A DNA stretch of 64,000 nt from DASXHD01 sp036488725 (GTDB lineage: Bacteria; Myxococcota_A; Polyangia; Polyangiales; Polyangiaceae), in NCBI GenBank assembly GCA_036488725.1, contig DASXHD010000077.1, forward strand, positions 1 to 64,000. The letters run 5' to 3'. Position 1 is the first letter of the stretch. The number at the start of each line of letters is the position of its first letter. The position numbers and the translations under genes are program-made. Positions 25,392 through 36,725 of this stretch are shown here, piece after piece. The notes below the pieces were generated by a model, which made no database searches, had not been told where the DNA came from, and was given only the letters and a program-made list of their open reading frames with translations.

Positions 25392-25646
25392 ATGCGCACA
25401 CTCTTTTTGTTCGCGACGCTCGCTTGTGCGGGTTGCATCGCGCCCCCGCTCGCGACCTCCGCGACTTCGAATCCCTCGATCCAAGTCGATTTGCTCTTCG
25501 AGCACGACGGATGTCGCGTCTATCGCTTCATCGACGGCGGTTATCACTACTTCGCGCGATGCGAAGGTGCGGGACAAGCGGCGACGGTCTTGCCCGATCG
25601 GTGCGGCAAGAGCGGACGCGAATGCGGCTCGGTGCCGGCGTACTGA
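25392..25646 (+). CDS. Small lipoprotein with CRVYRF-type domain
   Basis: An 84-residue lipoprotein: signal peptide MRTLFLFATLACAGC with lipobox (Cys15), then VDLLFEHDGCRVYRFIDGGY + HYFARC. This compact pattern (FE.DG..VYRF.DGG..HYF..C) resembles short phage- or envelope-associated DUF4884-like domains; four further cysteines could form disulphides. Function unknown. The stop is one base from the stop of the opposing small gene. Divergent from tldD. Confidence 0.65.
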   Translation: MRTLFLFATLACAGCIAPPLATSATSNPSIQVDLLFEHDGCRVYRFIDGGYHYFARCEGAGQAATVLPDRCGKSGRECGSVPAY

Positions 25647-25647
25647 A

Positions 25648-25896
25648 TCATCGCTGGACGCGCAGCGCCGGACGAAGGCCCGACCCGGGACCGCACTCGG
25701 CGTGCGAGCAGCCGCCCGCGCCGAGGAGCTCGCTGCCGATAGCGTCGAGCACGGCATCGTCCTCGATGTCCTGCATCTCGCGCTCGACGACGACCCCGCA
25801 CGCGTCGCATCGCGCGATCAAATAGAAAGTCTGCGATCCGACTTGGAGCCAAGTGACGCGCGGAAGCGGTTGCGAGCGAGCAGCCGTGTTGTGCAT
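25648..25896 (-). CDS. Small protein with a CxxC motif, unknown
   Basis: About 82 residues from ATG 25896 (ATG at 25920 is an alternative): MHNTAARSQPLPRVTWLQVG, then FYLIARCDACGVVVEREMQD and a later GGCSHAECG. The CxxC plus second Cys/His cluster suggests a small zinc ribbon. Sequence upstream of the start in this frame looks non-coding. It is tail to tail with the preceding lipoprotein gene. No family recognised. Confidence 0.5.
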   Translation of the reverse strand: MHNTAARSQPLPRVTWLQVGSQTFYLIARCDACGVVVEREMQDIEDDAVLDAIGSELLGAGGCSHAECGPGSGLRPALRVQR

Positions 25897-26052
25897 GCAC
25901 CGGAGCGGAGCAATCGCCATTCCGCTCGCGGTTTTGTGGCGCGATGGCGAGAAAATGCATTTACGCCACGACGGCGTGACGTCCTTCCGATGACTTGGAC
26001 GATCACGAACGCGCACGACCGGTCACCCCGGCTGCCACCCGGGTGGTAACCG

Positions 26053-28821
<2,769 letters not shown>

Positions 28822-28868
28822 CGGGCCATCCGATTAGCACGGACGAACGACGCGGTGCATCGCGGACG

Positions 28869-29471
28869 TCAGATCGTCCTGGGACGCGCCGCACGCAGCA
28901 TGAGCGTCGTCGCGAGGAGGACGACGAAGAACGGAATGCCGAAGCCGAAGAGAACGAGCCACGCGATTTCGGCGGGAAACGCGAGCCACTCGGGCTCGTA
29001 GCCGAGCGCGAGCGGGACGGCGGGCGCGAAATAGACGGCGCTCGCGAGAATGCCCGCGCGGCCCCAGCTGACGCCCTTCCACTCTCCGACCACCCAAAAC
29101 GTCCAGACGAGGAGCTGCACCGTGAGCATGCCGGGGACGGCGAGCGCGAGGTCCCACCCATTCAGCTGCGCATGGTCGAGCAAGACCGCTGCGGCCGCGG
29201 CGCCCGCGAGCACCGCGAAGGTCGCGAGCTGCGCGAGGATTCCGGCGCGGAGCTCCGGTCGCCACCTGCGATGACCCGCGAGCACGAGCGCTCCGACGTA
29301 GGACGACGCGAGCGCCGCGAACGGAGCGCCCATCAGCTCTCCGATCCCGAACGAACGCGCTTCATCGTCGCATCCCGTGAGGAGGAGCGCGAAGGCCGAG
29401 AGAAGCACGGGGGCCGAGCGAGCTCGACCGCGGGAAAGAAGCGGCGTCCGTTGCTCGAGCTTGGCTTTCAT
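28869..29471 (-). CDS. Multi-span membrane protein with possible lipid anchor, unknown
   Basis: A 200-residue protein from ATG 29471. A basic start is followed by a hydrophobic segment ending LLLTGC, which could be a lipobox, then about five further spans (SSYVGALVLAGH; LATFAVLAGAAAAAVLLDH; LALAVPGMLTVQLLVWTFWV; GILASAVYFAPAVPLALGY; WLVLFGFGIPFFVVLLATTL). No family is recognised. The frame is open far upstream but with Pro/Ser/Arg runs typical of a wrong frame. It lies between valS and the response regulator, all leftward. Confidence 0.65.
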   Translation of the reverse strand: MKAKLEQRTPLLSRGRARSAPVLLSAFALLLTGCDDEARSFGIGELMGAPFAALASSYVGALVLAGHRRWRPELRAGILAQLATFAVLAGAAAAAVLLDHAQLNGWDLALAVPGMLTVQLLVWTFWVVGEWKGVSWGRAGILASAVYFAPAVPLALGYEPEWLAFPAEIAWLVLFGFGIPFFVVLLATTLMLRAARPRTI

Positions 29472-29547
29472 CGCGCTCGCCGCTTGGTTGCGGGCACGGA
29501 TGAATACGTCGGCAGCGGGTGGTCGCTTCCCGCGACGGCTGGACGGC

Positions 29548-30456
29548 CTATTCTTTGGTGAGACGCGCGAGCTCTTCTTTGATGATCGTCTCGGCGAGCT
29601 GGGGAACCACTTCCCACACGACTTGCTCGATGACCTCGCGCGAGAGGGCGAGGACGCCTTCGACTTGCGCGGGGGTGAGGCCCATCTGCGCGAGCTTGGG
29701 GGCGAGCTGGCCGTTGGTTTGCGCGGCGATCGCCGACGCAGCGGGTGCGGGGGCCGGTGCATGCACGGGCGCGGGCGTGGGCGCGGCGACCGGAGCTGCG
29801 GGCCGCGCGGCCATCGGCGGCGCGACGGGTTTGTGCATCGGCGGCGAAGGCGCGGCGCCGGGCGCCGGGGCGCCGGCCGCGGGACCGTCGGGCGAGAACA
29901 TGAGCGTGGCGGCACGCGCCGGCGCAGGTCCCGGCTGATACGCGGGGCGCGCGGCGGTCGTCGCGTTCGAGACGTCGCGCGCGGCGACGGCCGGCGCGGG
30001 CGGTGACGGCGCCTGCGCGATAGCCGGCGCGGGCTGGCGATACGGCGCTTCGGCGCGCGACGGCGCTTCCGCGGCCGGGCCGGTCGCTTCGCGAACCCCG
30101 ATGGCTTTCTTCACTTTGTCGATCAGCTGCTGCGTATCGAAGGGCTTGTCGATGTAGTCGTCGGCCCCGGCGTCGCGGCCGCGGGACGCGTCGTACGGCG
30201 TGTAACGGCTCGCGAGGAGCACCACCGCCGCGCGCGGCAAACGCTGCCGAACTTCTTTGCAGATGGCGTAGCCGTCGTCACCCTCGAGCGTCGTGTCGAT
30301 CACGACGGCCGCGGGATTTTCGGTGAGCTTCGCCAGGAGACCACCGCGGTCGCCTGCGGTGAGGACGTTGAAATCCTCCCCGACGAACGTGATCTCGATG
30401 ACCTTGCGCATGGTCGCGCTGTCGTCGATCGCAAGCAGGGTCTTCGGCACAGTCAT
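29548..30456 (-). CDS. Response regulator with Ala/Pro-rich linker and C-terminal helical domain
   Basis: A 302-residue protein. Residues 1-120 are a receiver domain: LLAIDDSATMRKVIEITF, phospho-acceptor Asp in AVVIDTTLEGDDGY, VVLLASRYTPYD (where the usual Thr/Ser switch is in LLAS) and the lysine in YIDKPFD. A linker of about 120 residues rich in Ala/Pro follows, then a short helical region LSREVIEQVVWEVVPQLAET. There is no DNA-binding or enzymatic output domain, so it probably signals by protein contact, as several single-domain regulators do in myxobacterial motility and polarity systems. Divergent from the RluD-like gene. Confidence 0.85.
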   Translation of the reverse strand: MTVPKTLLAIDDSATMRKVIEITFVGEDFNVLTAGDRGGLLAKLTENPAAVVIDTTLEGDDGYAICKEVRQRLPRAAVVLLASRYTPYDASRGRDAGADDYIDKPFDTQQLIDKVKKAIGVREATGPAAEAPSRAEAPYRQPAPAIAQAPSPPAPAVAARDVSNATTAARPAYQPGPAPARAATLMFSPDGPAAGAPAPGAAPSPPMHKPVAPPMAARPAAPVAAPTPAPVHAPAPAPAASAIAAQTNGQLAPKLAQMGLTPAQVEGVLALSREVIEQVVWEVVPQLAETIIKEELARLTKE

Positions 30457-30498
30457 CTCCTCGGATTGTCGGAAGCAAGCCTACGCGATACTTCGACA

Positions 30499-31419
30499 AT
30501 GGTGAAGACTTCCGCAAAAACCTTTCAGGTTTCGGCCGACGCTCGGATAGACGGCTTTTTGCGGGGAGCGCTCGATCTCTCGTGGGGCAAGGCTCGGGCG
30601 CTCGTCGAGCACGGCAAAGTGTTCGTCGACGGCGAGCGCGTCCTCGACTCGGCTGCAGCGGTTCGCGCGGGGCAATCGATCGAAATTCGCGAGAGCGCGC
30701 CGCGGCCGCGCGCCGACGTGCCGAGCGACTTGATCGTGCACGCCGACGCGCACGTGGTCGTCGTGCGAAAGCCGTCGGGGGTGAGCACCGTGCCGTACGA
30801 GGACGGCGAAAAAGGAACGCTCGACGAGATGGTGCGGCGGGTTTTGAAGTCGCATTCGCTCGGCGTCGTGCATCGCATCGACAAGGAGACGAGCGGGCTC
30901 GTCGTCTTCACGCGGACGTGGCTCGCCAAGCAGAGTCTCTCGGCGCAGTTTCGCGCGCACACGGTCGAGCGCCGCTACCTCGCGATCGCGCACGGCGTCG
31001 TGCCGCGGCGCACGATCACGTCGAGCCTCGTCGCCGATCGCGGCGACGGTTTGCGCGGGTCCACGCGCATGGCGAATCTCGGGCAGCGCGCCGTCACGCA
31101 CGTCGAGCCGCTCGAAGTCGGACGAGCGGCGACGCTCGTCGCGTGTCGTCTGGAAACCGGGAGGACCCACCAGATCCGCATTCACCTTGCCGAGATGGGG
31201 CATCCGCTCGTCGGCGAGCGCGTTTACATTCGCGACTACGCGGGGCCGAAAATTCAGGCGCCGCGCTTGATGCTCCACGCGACGCTGCTCGGGTTCGTTC
31301 ATCCGAAGACCGAGCGGCCCGTGCGATGGGAGGAGCCGCCGCCGGCGGATTTCAAGGAGACTTGGCGGGAGCAATCGGCGGACCGAACGCCTCCCCGAAC
31401 GTCTGCGGGCCGCCGCTGA
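30499..31419 (+). CDS. RluD/RluA-family 23S rRNA pseudouridine synthase
   Basis: A 306-residue pseudouridine synthase. An N-terminal S4 RNA-binding domain (IDGFLRGALDLSWGKARALV, then GKVFVDGERV) precedes the catalytic domain: VVRKPSGVSTVPYEDGEKGT, the active-site segment SLGVVHRIDKETSGLVVFTR (Asp in HRID, usually HRLD) and RLETGRTHQIRIHLAEMGHP. ATG at 30499 follows the divergent regulator gene closely. The last 68 bases overlap the 3' end of the opposing membrane-protein gene. Which uridines are modified cannot be told. Confidence 0.92.
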   Translation: MVKTSAKTFQVSADARIDGFLRGALDLSWGKARALVEHGKVFVDGERVLDSAAAVRAGQSIEIRESAPRPRADVPSDLIVHADAHVVVVRKPSGVSTVPYEDGEKGTLDEMVRRVLKSHSLGVVHRIDKETSGLVVFTRTWLAKQSLSAQFRAHTVERRYLAIAHGVVPRRTITSSLVADRGDGLRGSTRMANLGQRAVTHVEPLEVGRAATLVACRLETGRTHQIRIHLAEMGHPLVGERVYIRDYAGPKIQAPRLMLHATLLGFVHPKTERPVRWEEPPPADFKETWREQSADRTPPRTSAGRR

Positions 31420-31816
31420 ACGCGGGGATGCGCGCCGAACGAAAATGATCTTCGACGCACGCGCCGGGCGCGGTGCCGGCGAGCGGCGGGTCGACGCGCG
31501 CGGCCGTCGCGTGCCCGCTCGGCGCGAACGTGACGTAGACGCGGCCCTCGAGGTCCGCGCCGCAATCGTCGATGCGCACGGCCGCGAGGGCGCGCGCGAC
31601 AGTGTCGCGATCGAGCGGCGGCGCGCGGAGCACGTGCGCCAAGAACATGCCGAACGCGAGCGAAAGGGCGAACGCGAGCATCGCGAACGCGAAGAAGGTG
31701 CGACCGGGGGCGTGCGAGGGCGCGTCGGCGCCGAGCCGCTTTCGCAGCCGATCGTTTTCGGCCTCCAACTTCTCGATGCGCGCGCGCGCGGCTTCGAGCT
31801 CGCTCGGATCGGTCAC
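31352..31816 (-). CDS. Coiled-coil, single-span membrane protein, unknown
   Basis: A 154-residue protein with an N-terminal coiled coil (SELEAARARIEKLEAENDRL), a membrane segment (FFAFAMLAFALSLAFGMFLA) and a C-terminal domain with a TonB-C/AgmX-like feel (VRIDDCGADLEGRVYVTFAP, then VDPPLAGTAPGACVEDHFRS). The two cysteines may pair. The GTG start lies five bases after the stop of the extensin-like gene. Its 3' end overlaps the opposing pseudouridine synthase gene by 68 bp, an unusually long convergent overlap for this window. Confidence 0.7.
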   Translation of the reverse strand: MTDPSELEAARARIEKLEAENDRLRKRLGADAPSHAPGRTFFAFAMLAFALSLAFGMFLAHVLRAPPLDRDTVARALAAVRIDDCGADLEGRVYVTFAPSGHATAARVDPPLAGTAPGACVEDHFRSARIPAFSGGPQTFGEAFGPPIAPAKSP

Positions 31817-31821
31817 GCGCG

Positions 31822-32484
31822 TCAGTGAACCAGAAACCAGCGCGCCTGGGGCGTCACTTCGAGATGAAAATGATTTCGGTGCGGCCAGTTGTAGTCGGGC
31901 GTGAGCTCGACGTTGAAGAGGCGCGCGTCGGCGGCCTCGCACGCGATGTGTCGCAGCTCGAGCGCCTCGGGCGTCGCGGGCCAGGGTCCGGTGCCCGGGC
32001 CGCAAGTCTTCGCGCCGATGCGCCCGTGGAAATCGCGCTGCACTTGGAGGACCGATCCGTCGCGTCGTTTGAACCAACCCGCGTCGATCGCGAGCGCGCC
32101 GGCGTGTTGATGCGCGAGCGTTTGGACGCGCGGGCTCGGCGGACGGTAGACCGAAAAATGGATGACCTCGACGATGTCGTGCTTGGCGAGGATCTGCGAA
32201 AAATCATCGAGCGCGAGGACGAGGCGGCAGTCGAGAATTTCGTACGGCGAGCGCGCGCGCTGCGAAGCGGGGAGGGCGCTGTGATAGGTGACGCCGTGAA
32301 TCGGGCCGGTGAGCCGCACCGGCGCGAGGACGCCGCGCGCTTCGTCGACGCGCGTGAACGGGACGTGCCGGCGGTCGAGCTCGGCCTCGCAGCTCGTGCG
32401 GTCGAGGCTCCCGTAACGAATCGCCGGCGCCTCTCGAGTGGGCGTCGCGAGAGCCACCAGGAGCGGGAGGACCCAGCTCAACAT
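31822..32484 (-). CDS. Extensin-like D,D-carboxypeptidase-type protein
   Basis: A 220-residue exported protein of the extensin-like C-terminal family (Pfam PF06904 type), related to M15/LAS zinc peptidases that act on peptidoglycan. Signal peptide MLSWVLPLLVALATPTREAPA. Two-cysteine motif near the start (SCEAELDRR) and CRLVLALDDFSQIL follow. The LAS-type metal ligands are visible as HQHAGALAIDAGWF (His...Asp) and NHFHLEV (HxH). ATG 32484 chosen for the signal peptide. It heads a two-gene leftward unit with the coiled-coil membrane protein and is divergent from hrcA (55 bp). Confidence 0.85.
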   Translation of the reverse strand: MLSWVLPLLVALATPTREAPAIRYGSLDRTSCEAELDRRHVPFTRVDEARGVLAPVRLTGPIHGVTYHSALPASQRARSPYEILDCRLVLALDDFSQILAKHDIVEVIHFSVYRPPSPRVQTLAHQHAGALAIDAGWFKRRDGSVLQVQRDFHGRIGAKTCGPGTGPWPATPEALELRHIACEAADARLFNVELTPDYNWPHRNHFHLEVTPQARWFLVH

Positions 32485-32539
32485 CGACGCCAGATTACCC
32501 CGCTCACGGAAAGTCGCTAGAATTTGGCGTAGCCGGACC

Positions 32540-33625
32540 ATGGAGCTCAGCCATCGCGCCAAACAGATCCTTTACGCGGCCATTTCGGAGTTCGTCGCGA
32601 CGGGCGAGCCCGTGGGCTCGCGCACGCTCTCGAAGAAGGCGGGCATCGATTTGTCGCCGGCGAGCATTCGCAACGTGCTCGCCGATCTCGACGAGCTCGG
32701 TTACCTCGTTCAGCCGCACACGAGCGCCGGGCGCGTGCCGACCGACAGAGCCTTTCGACTCTTCATCGACGCGCTGATGCACGTGCAGCAGCTCTCGGTC
32801 GACGATCACGATCGCATTCGCGCGCACGTCGAGGCCGTCGAGCCCGGGCGCGACGTCATCCGCGAGACGGGCAGGCTGCTCAGCGATCTCACCGGCACGG
32901 CGGCGGTCGTCGTCGCGCCGCGCACCGAAGCCGCGACGCTGCGCGCGCTTCGTTTCATGCCCGTCGGGCAAGAGCTCCTCGCGGTCATCGTGATGAGCAA
33001 CGGCAGCGTGCAAAATCGATTCGTGCGCGCGAGCTTGACCGAGCGGGAGCTCGAGCCGATCCACAATTTGCTCGACGACGTCATCGAAGGCCGGACGCTC
33101 CGCGAGCTGCGCGATCTATTCGCGCGGCGGCTCGCCGACGAACGCGTGCAAGCGGACGCGATGCGCCGTCGCGCGTTCGAGCTCGGCGGCGCGGCGGTTT
33201 CGGGCGTCGCGGAGCTGCCGGGCGAGATTTTCATCGAAGGGCAAGCGAAGCTTCTCGAGCAGCCGGAGTTCAAAGACGCGATCGGCATGAAGCAAGTGAT
33301 GAGCGCGCTCGAGGCGCGCGAGCGGCTGATCGAGCTGCTCGACGCGACGATGACCGCGGCGCAACCCGGCGCTTCGGCCGTCGTCGGCAGCGAGGCCGGC
33401 GGGCTCGGCGGCGGGCACCTCGCGATCGTCGGCGCGGCGTACATGGAGCACGGCAAGCGCGCCGGGGCGGTCGGCGTCATCGGCCCGACGCGCATGGACT
33501 ACCCCAAGGTCTTGCCGATCGTCGCCGCGACCGCCAACGCGATGAGCGCGATCATGGATAACCAACCATCGACCGCGACCTTGCTGCCGACGCTGGATGA
33601 CGAGGACGACGAGGACACGCCGTAA
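32540..33625 (+). CDS. hrcA: Heat-inducible transcription repressor HrcA
   Basis: A 361-residue HrcA, which represses groE/dnaK operons by binding CIRCE operators. N-terminal winged helix (HRAKQILYAAISEFVATGEP then VGSRTLSKKAGIDLSPASIR, then PHTSAGRVPTDRAFRLFIDA), the IDD/GAF-like core (GTAAVVVAPRTEAATLRALR, VGQELLAVIVMSNGSVQNRF) and the C-terminal VIGPTRMDYPKVLPIVAATA. Length is normal; the last 20 residues are acidic. Usually hrcA leads grpE/dnaK; here no chaperone gene follows, and I found no CIRCE inverted repeat (TTAGCACTC/GAGTGCTAA) in the window. Confidence 0.95.
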   Translation: MELSHRAKQILYAAISEFVATGEPVGSRTLSKKAGIDLSPASIRNVLADLDELGYLVQPHTSAGRVPTDRAFRLFIDALMHVQQLSVDDHDRIRAHVEAVEPGRDVIRETGRLLSDLTGTAAVVVAPRTEAATLRALRFMPVGQELLAVIVMSNGSVQNRFVRASLTERELEPIHNLLDDVIEGRTLRELRDLFARRLADERVQADAMRRRAFELGGAAVSGVAELPGEIFIEGQAKLLEQPEFKDAIGMKQVMSALEARERLIELLDATMTAAQPGASAVVGSEAGGLGGGHLAIVGAAYMEHGKRAGAVGVIGPTRMDYPKVLPIVAATANAMSAIMDNQPSTATLLPTLDDEDDEDTP

Positions 33626-33645
33626 TTGTTGTATCCTGCCGGCGA

Positions 33646-35010
33646 ATGCCCACCGCACCGCCCGACCTTCCCGGAGCGACCGCGAACGAGTCGCCGCTCG
33701 ATCGGGCGCTCTCGCTGATGCTCGCCGACGAGCGCGAGGCGGCGCTTCGCTGGAGCGCGGCGGTCGTCGAGCAAGAAGAAGCGGTGCCGAGCGCGCTCAT
33801 CCTCACGTGCCGGCTGCTCGCGGATTTCGGGCGCACCGAGGCGGCGACCGAGGGTCTTCGTCTCGGGCTCGAGCGCGCGATCGACTCGGGCAACCTTCCG
33901 CTCGCGGTCGCGGCGATCGCCGATCTCCGCAAGCTCGGCGTGAACGTCGACGACGACGTCGACGCGGTCGCGGCCGCTTTCTGCGCGGGCTCACGGCGCT
34001 TGACCGAGACCGCGCCGCCCCCGCCGCCGCTCCCGAGCTTCACCAAGTTCCAGCCGCTCTCGTCGTTTCTGACCGGCCCCGCGCTCCTCTCGAAGGCGAC
34101 TCAAATCGTCCACCACGCGAAGAACAAATACGAAGGCGACGGCGCCGCCGAAGCGCAGATCGCGCCGCTCCCGCTCTTCTCTGCGCTCGAGAAAGAAGGG
34201 CTTCGCGCGCTCATCACCGCGTTCGAGATGATCACCGTGCCCGCGGGCAAGCGCGTCATCGAGCAAGGCGAAGAGGGTGCCGAGGCGTACATCGTCGCGC
34301 GCGGCGAGCTCGAGGTTCGGCGCGAGTCCGACGGGGACGACGACGGACCGCCGAGCATGATGACGCTCGCGCGCCTCGGCAATGGCGCGCTCTTCGGCGA
34401 GATGGCGCTCCTCTCGCGTGCGCCGCGCGCTGCGAGCGTCGTCGCGTGCCGGCCGTCGATTTTGCTCGTCGCGCGTCGCGACGCGCTCGAGATCGTCGCC
34501 GAAAAACGTCCCGAGGTCGGCATCGAGCTCGCCGCGCACTGTCGTCGACGCATGGTCGCGAACCTCGTGCGAACGTCGCCGGTTTTGATCGGCGTGAACC
34601 CGGCCGAGCGCCCCGCGCTCGTCGAGCGCTTCGAGACGAAAGTTTTCGAGAAGGGCGAGAAGCTCATCATCGACGGCCGCGAAGCGACCGGTCTCCACTT
34701 GGTCGCGTCGGGTGAGGTCGCGGTCGTCGGTCACGAAGGCGGCGAGCCGTTCGTCATCTCGACGCTCGGCGTCGGCGACGTGGTGGGCGAGGTCGCGCTC
34801 GTCCTCCGTCGCAAGGCGAACGCCGACGTCGTCGCGGTTCACCCGACCGTCACGCTCTTCCTGCCGCGCGACGAGTTCGTGTCACTCGTGCGCGATCACT
34901 CCGCGATCTTGCAGAGCCTCTACTTGCTCGCGATCGAGCGCGACGAAGAGACCTCGTCGGTGATGAGCGTCTCCTCGGTCAACGTCGCCGAAGACTACGT
35001 CTTGATATGA
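33646..35010 (+). CDS. Protein with two cyclic-nucleotide-binding domains
   Basis: A 454-residue protein. Residues 1-110 are helical and TPR-like (REAALRWSAAVVEQEEAVPS). A Pro-rich linker leads to two cNMP-binding (Crp-like) domains at about 180-310 and 325-440. The first has a near-canonical phosphate-binding cassette (GEMALLSRAPRAASVVA). In the second the cassette is GEVALVLRRKANADVVA, lacking the usual Arg-Ala pair, so it may not bind nucleotide. No DNA-binding domain. The stop overlaps the ATG of the CDF exporter, so it may regulate that transporter; this is inference from coupling. ATG follows hrcA by 20 bp. A near-match to the palindrome (33629-33641) lies in that gap. Confidence 0.85.
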   Translation: MPTAPPDLPGATANESPLDRALSLMLADEREAALRWSAAVVEQEEAVPSALILTCRLLADFGRTEAATEGLRLGLERAIDSGNLPLAVAAIADLRKLGVNVDDDVDAVAAAFCAGSRRLTETAPPPPPLPSFTKFQPLSSFLTGPALLSKATQIVHHAKNKYEGDGAAEAQIAPLPLFSALEKEGLRALITAFEMITVPAGKRVIEQGEEGAEAYIVARGELEVRRESDGDDDGPPSMMTLARLGNGALFGEMALLSRAPRAASVVACRPSILLVARRDALEIVAEKRPEVGIELAAHCRRRMVANLVRTSPVLIGVNPAERPALVERFETKVFEKGEKLIIDGREATGLHLVASGEVAVVGHEGGEPFVISTLGVGDVVGEVALVLRRKANADVVAVHPTVTLFLPRDEFVSLVRDHSAILQSLYLLAIERDEETSSVMSVSSVNVAEDYVLI

Positions 35011-35969
35011 GCGAGTTTCAGCCGCACGAGGCGCGCCAAGAGGGGAGGCTCCGGCTCGTCACGGCGCTCGTGGCGTGCTTTTTCGTCGCCGAGCTCGCCG
35101 GCGCGATGGTCGCGCGTTCGAGCGTGCTCCAAGCCGACGCGATTCACCTCTTGATGGACGTCTTCGCGCTCGGCACGAACGTCGTCGCGATGCGCGTCGC
35201 GGTGCGCCGGCCGACGGCGCGCTTCACGTTCGGGCTGCGGCGCGTCGAGCCGGTCGTCGCGATCTTCAACGCGCTGCTCGTGCTCGCGGTCACCGTCGAG
35301 ATCGTCGTCAACGCGGCGCACTCGCTCGCGACCAAGGCCATGCCCGAGGCGGGCGTCATGCTCGTCGTGGCGAGCGGCGCGCTCGTCGTGAACGGTCTCA
35401 GCGCGTGGCTGCTCCACGGCGTCATTCATCCTGGGCACGATCATCAGCACGATCATGATCACGATCACGATCATCACCACGCGCACGGCAAAAAAGGTCA
35501 CGAGCTGAACCTCCGCGGCGCGCGCTTGCACTTGCTCGGCGACACGCTCGGGAGCCTCGCGGCCCTCGCCGCCGCGATCGTGATTCGGTTGCACGGGCCG
35601 GTCGCGGCCGATCCGATCGCGAGCTTCTTCGTCGCCGCCATTTTGGTGCTGGGCGCGCTCAGCCTGCTGCGCGACGCGCTCCTCGTCTTGCTCGAAGCGG
35701 CGCCCAAGCACCTCGACGTCGATCAGATCCGGACGATCATCTCGGCGGAGCCCGGCGTCGTCGACGTCCACGACATGCACGTCTGGTCGCTCGGCGCGGG
35801 TCACGACGCGATCGTCGTGCACGTGCACTCCGACGGGACGAAAGAGATGCTCGGCCACGATCTCGCGCAGCGACTTCGAAAACGCTACGGCGTCGAGTAC
35901 GTCACCGTGCAAATCGAAGGCGAGACGCACGCGTGCGGCGCGCCGCCTTCGCGTTATCGCGAGAGCTGA
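35007..35969 (+). CDS. Cation diffusion facilitator (zinc/cobalt exporter)
   Basis: A 320-residue CDF transporter (CzcD/ZitB type) exporting divalent metal by proton antiport. About six spans. Metal-site signatures are ADAIHLLMDVFA in span 2 and RLHLLGDTLGSLAAL in span 5 (HxxxD each). Between spans 4 and 5 is the typical cytoplasmic His-rich loop (GHDHQHDHDHDHDHHHAHG), encoded by a low-complexity run of CAC/CAT and GAT codons. The C-terminal domain (PGVVDVHDMHVWSLGAGHDA) is the usual ferredoxin-like metal-binding fold. ATGA overlap with the cNMP-binding protein gene. Confidence 0.95.
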   Translation: MSEFQPHEARQEGRLRLVTALVACFFVAELAGAMVARSSVLQADAIHLLMDVFALGTNVVAMRVAVRRPTARFTFGLRRVEPVVAIFNALLVLAVTVEIVVNAAHSLATKAMPEAGVMLVVASGALVVNGLSAWLLHGVIHPGHDHQHDHDHDHDHHHAHGKKGHELNLRGARLHLLGDTLGSLAALAAAIVIRLHGPVAADPIASFFVAAILVLGALSLLRDALLVLLEAAPKHLDVDQIRTIISAEPGVVDVHDMHVWSLGAGHDAIVVHVHSDGTKEMLGHDLAQRLRKRYGVEYVTVQIEGETHACGAPPSRYRES

Positions 35970-35972
35970 AAT

Positions 35973-36719
35973 TCAGCGCGAAAGCCACGCGATCAAATCC
36001 ACGTCCGGCGCGGGCGCGACGAGGAGCGCGTCGATCGTCACGGCCGACACCGCCGTTCCGCGCGGCGCGATTCGCAGCGTTCCGTCCGCGTCGCGCCAAA
36101 CGACGACGTGGACCGCCTGCGAAAAACGAACCTCGGGCGCCGGCGGCTCGGCGGGCGCCTCGGGCTCGTCCGGTTGATACGCGGGCGAGCCGATGCGCGT
36201 GCGCTCCTGTCCGTAGACTTCGCCGAGCGCGTCGAGATCTTCGGACCCCATCGCTTCGGTCGGCCACGCGTCGGCGTCGGCGTGCGGCGGCTTCGCATCG
36301 AGCTTCGTCACGGAGGTCACGTACGTCACCGTGCGCTCGTCGCTCGGCGGAAGCGAACGAGGTCGCGAGCGCACCGCACCGCGTTTGCTCGTGTCGTCCG
36401 CTTTCGACGGGCGCTTCACGGGCGCCGGCGTCGGCGTTTTTTCGGCGGGCTTCGGCGGCGGCTGTTTCGGTGCGCTCTTCGCGGGCGTGGGCACGGGCTT
36501 CGGTGGCATCGAGGGCGGGCTGAGATCGGCCGCGGCCTTCGCGAGCTCGAGCGCGCGCGCGTCACGGTCCGCTTCCGACGCGGCCTCGGCCGCGCGTCGC
36601 AACCACTTGAGCGCCTCGGCGCGGTCGCCGCGAGCGAACGAAGTCGCGGCGGTCGACAACGCCCAAGACACATCCTCCGGATCGTCGTCGCGTACCTTCG
36701 GGATCGGGCTCGTGCTCAT
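35973..36719 (-). CDS. Unknown protein with helical N-terminus and Pro/Lys-rich linker
   Basis: A 248-residue protein with no signal peptide. The first 65 residues are helical and TPR-like (WALSTAATSFARGDRAEALK). A Pro/Lys-rich disordered linker (about 70-130) follows and then a small C-terminal domain with strand-like VRFSQAVHVVVWRDADGTLR. Similar layouts occur in myxobacterial cytoplasmic proteins of unknown role. It converges on the CDF gene; just 6 bp separate its start from the stop of the AlaX-like gene, suggesting one transcript. Confidence 0.7.
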   Translation of the reverse strand: MSTSPIPKVRDDDPEDVSWALSTAATSFARGDRAEALKWLRRAAEAASEADRDARALELAKAAADLSPPSMPPKPVPTPAKSAPKQPPPKPAEKTPTPAPVKRPSKADDTSKRGAVRSRPRSLPPSDERTVTYVTSVTKLDAKPPHADADAWPTEAMGSEDLDALGEVYGQERTRIGSPAYQPDEPEAPAEPPAPEVRFSQAVHVVVWRDADGTLRIAPRGTAVSAVTIDALLVAPAPDVDLIAWLSR

Positions 36720-36725
36720 CGAACC

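Noticed and set aside
35964..35976. GCTGAAATTCAGC dyad between the CDF and unknown genes
   Set aside because: The stem is six bases with a one-base loop and no T-run; too weak to call a terminator.
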